DNA of 11,056 nt, taken from positions 1 through 11,056 of the forward strand of contig CAMLDI010000070.1 of NCBI GenBank assembly GCA_946478845.1. The letters run 5' to 3'. Shown here in pieces: positions 8,030 to 11,056 of the stretch. This DNA comes from an uncultured Paenibacillaceae bacterium (GTDB taxonomy: Bacteria > Bacillota > Bacilli > Aneurinibacillales > Aneurinibacillaceae). Both the position numbers and the translations under genes were made by a program. Each line of letters opens with the position of its first letter. Position 1 is the stretch's first letter. Below the pieces are notes generated by a model. The model saw nothing but the letters and a program-made list of their open reading frames with translations, ran no database searches and was not told the origin of the DNA.

Positions 8030-8851
8030 TTAGATTTCTTGAAAGAAATTAGTTAACAGGTTTACAAAAGGTTTTGCTTTTTCGATTTGTGTCCAATGTC
8101 CACACTTCGAGAATACATGCAACTCTGCATTCTCTAAGAATTGGCTTAAACGCCAACTGGTAGATTCAACAGGAATAACCCTGTCTTCCCTTCCATGAAT
8201 TAAAAGCATGGGTGTCTTAATTTCCCTTAACTGTTCTTCTGATAACGCAATAGCATCAACATGTTGCTGACGAGGAGCTGGGAACATGGAAGAAAAGGCC
8301 TCCTGTAATCCATCCTGTATACTTGCTTCATAACGCATCTTAATTAAATTTTCGTTATTGGCAAATTCTTCACCATAGGAGAAGGTTTTAATTAGATTTC
8401 TCATGTTTTCAAGAGAAGGAGTATATCCCCAAACATCATCCAAACCTTTTGTAATTTCAAACCGAATGCCAGCAGCACCCATTAATACAACTTTCTTCAC
8501 TAAATCAGGACGGCGATAAGAAAGATGGAGGGCCAACGCTCCACCTAATGAATTTCCCACAATATATAAAGGTGCTATATTCAATGTTTCAATAAAGGAG
8601 ATAAGATGATTCACCCAAACATCTACATTATATTTCATTCCTTCTTTACGCTCAATATAACCAAAACCTACAAGATCAGGGGCATAAAGATGGAAGTTCT
8701 TCGCTAGATTAGGAAAGATCTTACCCCAGTTCGCCCATGCTGTCACCCCTGGGCCTGAACCATGAATTAAAAGGACATTTTCACCTTCTCCTGCCTCATG
8801 GTAATTGGTAATGATTCCACCCGCTTCGATATGTTTGCTGTTATTCACCAT
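8030..8851 (-). CDS. Alpha/beta hydrolase, 2-hydroxymuconate-semialdehyde hydrolase-like (DmpD/XylF type)
   Basis: A 273-residue alpha/beta-fold hydrolase closely resembling meta-cleavage product hydrolases, which split a C-C bond in 2-hydroxymuconic semialdehyde and relatives during aromatic ring degradation. Features: oxyanion-loop HGSGPG (30-35) followed by VTAWANW; nucleophile elbow GNSLGG with Ser101; DVWGY (139-143) and MFPAPRQ (189-195) in the lid and substrate region; Asp223 in HGREDRVIP; His252 in CGHWTQ. These long motifs are characteristic of DmpD/XylF/TodF rather than general esterases. The start chosen is ATG at 8851, with AAAGGTGGGGAG just upstream (8856-8867, 4-base spacer). 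A TTG at 8899 would add 16 residues but has no binding site. No dioxygenase, hydratase or aldolase gene is in the window, so the pathway role is inferred only; a general carboxylesterase or C-C hydrolase role is possible. A T7 run follows the stop (7993-7999), but no clear terminator hairpin is seen. Confidence 0.85.
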   Translation of the reverse strand: MVNNSKHIEAGGIITNYHEAGEGENVLLIHGSGPGVTAWANWGKIFPNLAKNFHLYAPDLVGFGYIERKEGMKYNVDVWVNHLISFIETLNIAPLYIVGNSLGGALALHLSYRRPDLVKKVVLMGAAGIRFEITKGLDDVWGYTPSLENMRNLIKTFSYGEEFANNENLIKMRYEASIQDGLQEAFSSMFPAPRQQHVDAIALSEEQLREIKTPMLLIHGREDRVIPVESTSWRLSQFLENAELHVFSKCGHWTQIEKAKPFVNLLTNFFQEI

Positions 8852-8965
8852 AAAGCTCCCCACCTTTGCTAAAAAAGTAGAAAAATCGACTTCTGCCAAG
8901 CATAAAATCTATGATATATGAAAATTCTGACTATTTATAGAGCCTATTCATACTAAATTTTTGAG

Positions 8966-9006
8966 CAAAAAGAACAAAAGCTGTCCCAATTTTTAATAGG
9001 ACAGCT
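8966..9006 (-). terminator. Rho-independent terminator of the paralogue operon
   Basis: AGCTGTCC (8979-8986) pairs with GGACAGCT (8999-9006) around a 12-base loop. On the minus strand the hairpin is followed by TTTTGTTCTTTTT. It begins 10 bases past the stop codon of the second paralogue and ends that operon. Confidence 0.8.
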
Positions 9007-9015
9007 ACATTTTTG

Positions 9016-9588
9016 TTATTTATTTTCAATGATTTTTTCGTATATGGATTCTCCATTTTTGTTAAAAACCATTAATTTGACTTTAGTTAATTGATATTTG
9101 CTCATTACCGATGGGGTAAAGTAAGTGCCAACACCATCAGCGATTTTCTGCTCATTCCCGTTTTTCTGGTTTAATGTGGAATATAGTTTTACAATGCTTG
9201 ACCCGGTTGGATATAACATTACTTCAAATCTGCTAAAATCCTGGACCCAGCTTTCATTTGAAAAATTATTAATTATATATTTTTCCAAGTCCTGCAAAAT
9301 GCCACTTAAGTTTTTTTCTAAATTAGGAGGCGGATTTTGCTTTTTAGGTGGTGTTGTTTCCACCGATGGAGTGCTAGGAATTGTTGATGGAGATGGGTCT
9401 GGCAAATACAAAAAAATCATAAAAATAAACAATAAACCAAAAAGGATTGTAAGGAATATACGCACTATTACATGATAAAATTGATATTTCCATAGCAATA
9501 CAATCCCAACAATGGGAATGAAAAGAAGCATAATCCATAAAAACCACTGGGATTTCAAAAAGTTTGAATTAGACTTTTCCATTTCCAT
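9016..9588 (-). CDS. Membrane-anchored protein of unknown function, paralogue 2
   Basis: A 190-residue protein with no recognised function. Two hydrophobic segments near the N-terminus (about 15-34, QWFLWIMLLFIPIVGIVLLW, and 42-62) form a likely helical hairpin. Next come a Pro/Ser/Thr-rich linker (63-89) and a soluble C-terminal domain (90-190) with NLEKNLSGILQDLEKYI, NQKNGNEQKIADG and a terminal beta-type stretch KVKLMVFNKNGE. It is clearly related to the gene just upstream: both share QWF-x-W, P-x2-G-x-VLLWK-x2-FY, VRI-x-LTI, then NN(Y/F)S and KNG-x-EQ-x-IA. The start chosen is ATG at 9588, 4 bases past the upstream stop codon and with no good Shine-Dalgarno of its own, so translation is probably coupled. 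Another ATG lies two codons in. In-frame GTG codons further upstream would overlap the previous gene. Distinct from its partner in having the longer proline-rich spacer. Confidence 0.75.
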   Translation of the reverse strand: MEMEKSNSNFLKSQWFLWIMLLFIPIVGIVLLWKYQFYHVIVRIFLTILFGLLFIFMIFLYLPDPSPSTIPSTPSVETTPPKKQNPPPNLEKNLSGILQDLEKYIINNFSNESWVQDFSRFEVMLYPTGSSIVKLYSTLNQKNGNEQKIADGVGTYFTPSVMSKYQLTKVKLMVFNKNGESIYEKIIENK

Positions 9589-9592
9589 ATCA

Positions 9593-10132
9593 CTACTTTT
9601 CTGTATCTGTGGTTTTTTCTGCAAGGATCTCACCTGATGCACTTTTCACTCTAACCGTTGCAGATTGATAATTATATTTGGTCTTGGCTTGTTCATTAAA
9701 AAATCCAAAAATTGCATTAGCTATTTCTTGTTCTGCCCCATTTTTTTCTGTTAAAGTGGTTAAGACAGTAACAGTAACATACTCTTTACCCCATTTTTTT
9801 GCTATTTGGCCTTGTACCCCTTTTATATAGCTTCCCCAGTCTACTTTACCCGAATAATTATTGAATACATAGTCATTAAGGTCTGTTAAAATTGTTTCTG
9901 TTTTTTGATTAAGTTCCGGAGATAACTCTTGATTGTTTTGTCCCTGTTGGCCATATCTTGCATATACCCATAATAACAAATACAAAGAAAAAATAATGGT
10001 TAAAATAATACGGACTGGCTTTGAATAAAACTTATTTTTCCACAGTAATACTAATCCAAGGGGAGGAAGAGCAATTAAAGCAAGCCATGTAAACCATTGT
10101 TTTTGCATCATTCGTACAAACCAATTACTCAA
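9593..10132 (-). CDS. Membrane-anchored protein of unknown function, paralogue 1
   Basis: A 179-residue protein, first gene of a two-gene operon with its paralogue downstream. Two predicted membrane segments (about 13-32, WFTWLALIALPPLGLVLLWK, and 40-59) are followed by a polar linker rich in Gln and Asn (61-76) and a soluble domain (77-179) with ILTDLNDYVFNNYSG, a beta-type VTVTVLTTL stretch, EKNGAEQEIANAIFGFF and SATVRVKSASGE. By the positive-inside rule the segment between the helices (KNKFYSKPVR) is cytoplasmic, so the C-terminal domain would face outward. I do not recognise the family. The start chosen is TTG at 10132, because GAGGTGAT (10137-10144) sits correctly before it; a GTG three codons earlier overlaps that binding site and is less likely. 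Confidence 0.75.
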   Translation of the reverse strand: MSNWFVRMMQKQWFTWLALIALPPLGLVLLWKNKFYSKPVRIILTIIFSLYLLLWVYARYGQQGQNNQELSPELNQKTETILTDLNDYVFNNYSGKVDWGSYIKGVQGQIAKKWGKEYVTVTVLTTLTEKNGAEQEIANAIFGFFNEQAKTKYNYQSATVRVKSASGEILAEKTTDTEK

Positions 10133-10136
10133 TATA

Positions 10137-10144
10137 ATCACCTC
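10137..10144 (-). promoter_or_regulatory. Ribosome binding site deciding the TTG start of paralogue 1
   Basis: GAGGTGAT on the minus strand is 6 bases (counted from GAGGTG) before TTG at 10132. It overlaps the alternative GTG start at 10141, which has no binding site of its own. Confidence 0.6.
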
Positions 10145-10179
10145 ATAGGTATTTTTCCCTACAAAGGTAATTTAAATCT

Positions 10180-10208
10180 TTTATCGATTAACAATATTTA
10201 GGATTCAA
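10180..10208 (-). promoter_or_regulatory. Weak candidate promoter of the paralogue operon
   Basis: On the minus strand TTGAAT (10203-10208) and GATAAA (10180-10185) are 17 bases apart, each matching four of six positions of the sigma-A consensus, about 48 bases before the start codon. The region is AT-rich, so chance matches are likely. Confidence 0.3.
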
Positions 10209-10294
10209 TGTTTAGTTTATGAGTATATGGATATTTTTTAATTAGTGATTCACAATGTCTTTAGTATGTAGGTGAATGTTGATAATTAGGTAAA

Positions 10295-10326
10295 ATTAAA
10301 GGAAACCAAATTTTCTAAGGGTTTCC
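10295..10326 (-). terminator. Candidate terminator after the DUF7674-like gene
   Basis: GGAAACC (10301-10307) pairs with GGTTTCC (10320-10326) around a 12-base loop. On the minus strand the hairpin is followed by TTTAATTTT. It lies about 30 bases past the stop codon of the broken small gene. The stem is only 7 bp, so strength is doubtful. Confidence 0.45.
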
Positions 10327-10336
10327 CATTCTTATA

Positions 10337-10352
10337 GAACTAACGTTAGTTC
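10337..10352. promoter_or_regulatory. Perfect 16-bp palindrome, possible operator
   Basis: GAACTAACGTTAGTTC is identical to its reverse complement, with no spacer. It lies 4 bases beyond the stop codon of the small gene at 10357 and about 200 bases upstream of the paralogue operon on the same strand. A continuous palindrome of this size suits a dimeric repressor (for example TetR-like) better than an RNA hairpin, which would have no loop. No regulator gene is in the window. Confidence 0.45.
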
Positions 10353-10356
10353 AAAT

Positions 10357-10707
10357 CTACCCCCAAAATTTTTCCATTTCATCGGAAGCCTTCCTTGTTT
10401 CTTTACCCATGTATCTGTAAGCTGTATTTAGATTTTTTTTATCTTCACCAAGTCTCTCAAGGATAGTCACACTTAATAGTTCCTTAACGTAGTCATCGCC
10501 TTTAGTTGCCATTCTTTCAAAGAATTCAAATAAGTTTTTAAGTTTTTCTGTTTCTTCTTTTTCAAGGAATTTTATAAAAAAATCGTTACAGTCACCGAAG
10601 AAGACATGTGGCAATTATTCATTATTATATTCAATATGTTCTTCTAATAATGATTTAAACTCAATAAATTCATTTACAAAATGTTCAGCTAAATTATCTT
10701 TATCCAC
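10357..10707 (-). pseudogene. DUF7674-like small protein gene broken by an in-frame stop
   Basis: One open frame of 116 codons plus stop is interrupted once, at codon 31, by TAA (10615-10617). The first part starts at GTG 10707 behind a very good TGGAGGGG binding site and encodes MDKDNLAEHF to IEYNNE. The second part continues in the same frame with LPHVFFGDCNDFFIKF, then a Lys/Glu-rich helical stretch, and ends LLSVTILERLGEDKKNLN, AYRYMGKETRKASDEMEKFWG. The whole resembles, from memory, small DUF7674-type proteins of about 115-150 residues found near toxin and immunity genes in Bacillales; those typically read EELLPH at the break, so TAA may replace a GAA or similar codon. Alternatives: the TTG right after the TAA could permit reinitiation of an 85-residue product, or the stop is a sequencing error. 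Function is unknown. Confidence 0.65.
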
Positions 10708-10766
10708 TTTCTCCCCTCCAACTACTACTCAACTCTTGCACACTTTAGAATTAATAAATCTCGATT

Positions 10767-11003
10767 CTAATCACTAAAATCTTTAAATAAATTATCTAAT
10801 TCCTTAACATCGTAAAGGTTCCCATCACTTATAAATTTTTCAATCTCCACAGTACCATCTTCCATAAACTCAATTTCCCAACGTTGTCCTGGAATAACTA
10901 CTTCAACCATGATAGCTTCATTTCTAACTTTATTTAGCTTATAAAAAATACTATTATCTTCTAATTTATTAAGAAAATTAATAAACTCTTTCAGACCCAC
11001 CAA
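10767..11003 (-). CDS. Small acidic immunity-like hypothetical protein
   Basis: A 78-residue acidic cytoplasmic protein without signal peptide or membrane segment. It begins with a helix (LKEFINFLNKL, 4-14). A predicted beta-meander follows: AIMVEVVIPGQRWEIEFMEDGTVEIEKFISDG (30-61). The end is an acidic helix, YDVKELDNLFKDFSD. From memory this pattern matches small orphan proteins found near polymorphic toxin (Rhs or WapA-like) immunity genes in Bacillales; no toxin is visible here, as the window ends 53 bases upstream. The start is uncertain: TTG at 11003 (or GTG next to it) fits the family length but has no Shine-Dalgarno. An in-frame ATG upstream (11016-11018) is followed at once by TAG. 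The gene may therefore be a remnant or poorly translated. It precedes the broken DUF7674-like gene on the same strand. Confidence 0.6.
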   Translation of the reverse strand: MVGLKEFINFLNKLEDNSIFYKLNKVRNEAIMVEVVIPGQRWEIEFMEDGTVEIEKFISDGNLYDVKELDNLFKDFSD

Positions 11004-11056
11004 ACTATAATGCTACATAAAAACTAGACAGTAAGAAAGGAGATCCTTAGTTGTAA

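Noticed and set aside
8852..8899. TTG start adding 16 residues to the hydrolase
   Set aside because: No Shine-Dalgarno before it, whereas the ATG at 8851 has a strong one and fits the usual N-terminus of DmpD-like enzymes.
9589..9642. GTG start extending paralogue 2 into paralogue 1
   Set aside because: The extra 18 residues overlap the coding end of the previous gene and share nothing with paralogue 1; the ATG 4 bases after the stop is a typical coupled start.
10745..10770. Inverted repeat TTAGAAT/ATTCTAA near the end of the 78-residue gene
   Set aside because: Only seven AT-rich pairs with a 12-base loop and no T-tract afterwards; chance in AT-rich DNA.

Overview
The window looks like chromosomal DNA from a Gram-positive Firmicute of the Bacillales type. 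The evidence is the strong AGGAGG-type ribosome binding sites, GTG and TTG starts, an S-layer-homology surface protein, the RqcH/YloA and YloB-like pair of neighbours, and compact intrinsic terminators. Species cannot be fixed from the sequence. No rRNA, tRNA, CRISPR array, transposase or phage gene was seen, and no stretch over 300 bases lacks a gene.

Left part (1-6620) is ordinary, well-conserved core genome. A SERCA-type Ca2+ P-type ATPase lies on the minus strand and ends in a strong terminator at the left edge. From a short shared intergenic region, rqcH (ribosome quality control, alanine tailing) is read on the plus strand. It is followed after only 10 bases by a 14-helix MVF/MATE-type lipid-linked saccharide flippase (SpoVB/MurJ-like). 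That flippase carries an unusual ~105-residue copper-amine-oxidase-N-terminal-like ('stalk') domain inserted in the outside loop between helices 7 and 8, the most notable observation here. The two plus-strand genes end at a bidirectional terminator.

Middle part (6635-8851), all minus strand: a secreted protein with three SLH domains, a Glu-Pro repeat linker and a hydrophobic C-terminal tail; then an alpha/beta hydrolase very like the meta-cleavage enzyme 2-hydroxymuconate-semialdehyde hydrolase (DmpD/XylF), without other aromatic-degradation genes nearby.

Right part (9016-11056), AT-rich and accessory in character, all minus strand: two tandem paralogous membrane-anchored proteins of unknown function in one operon; a small DUF7674-like gene broken by an in-frame TAA; and a 78-residue acidic protein resembling orphan immunity proteins. 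A perfect 16-bp palindrome and a candidate terminator lie just downstream of the broken gene. The likely logic of the right end is a decaying accessory (possibly toxin-immunity) locus, but this is inference.
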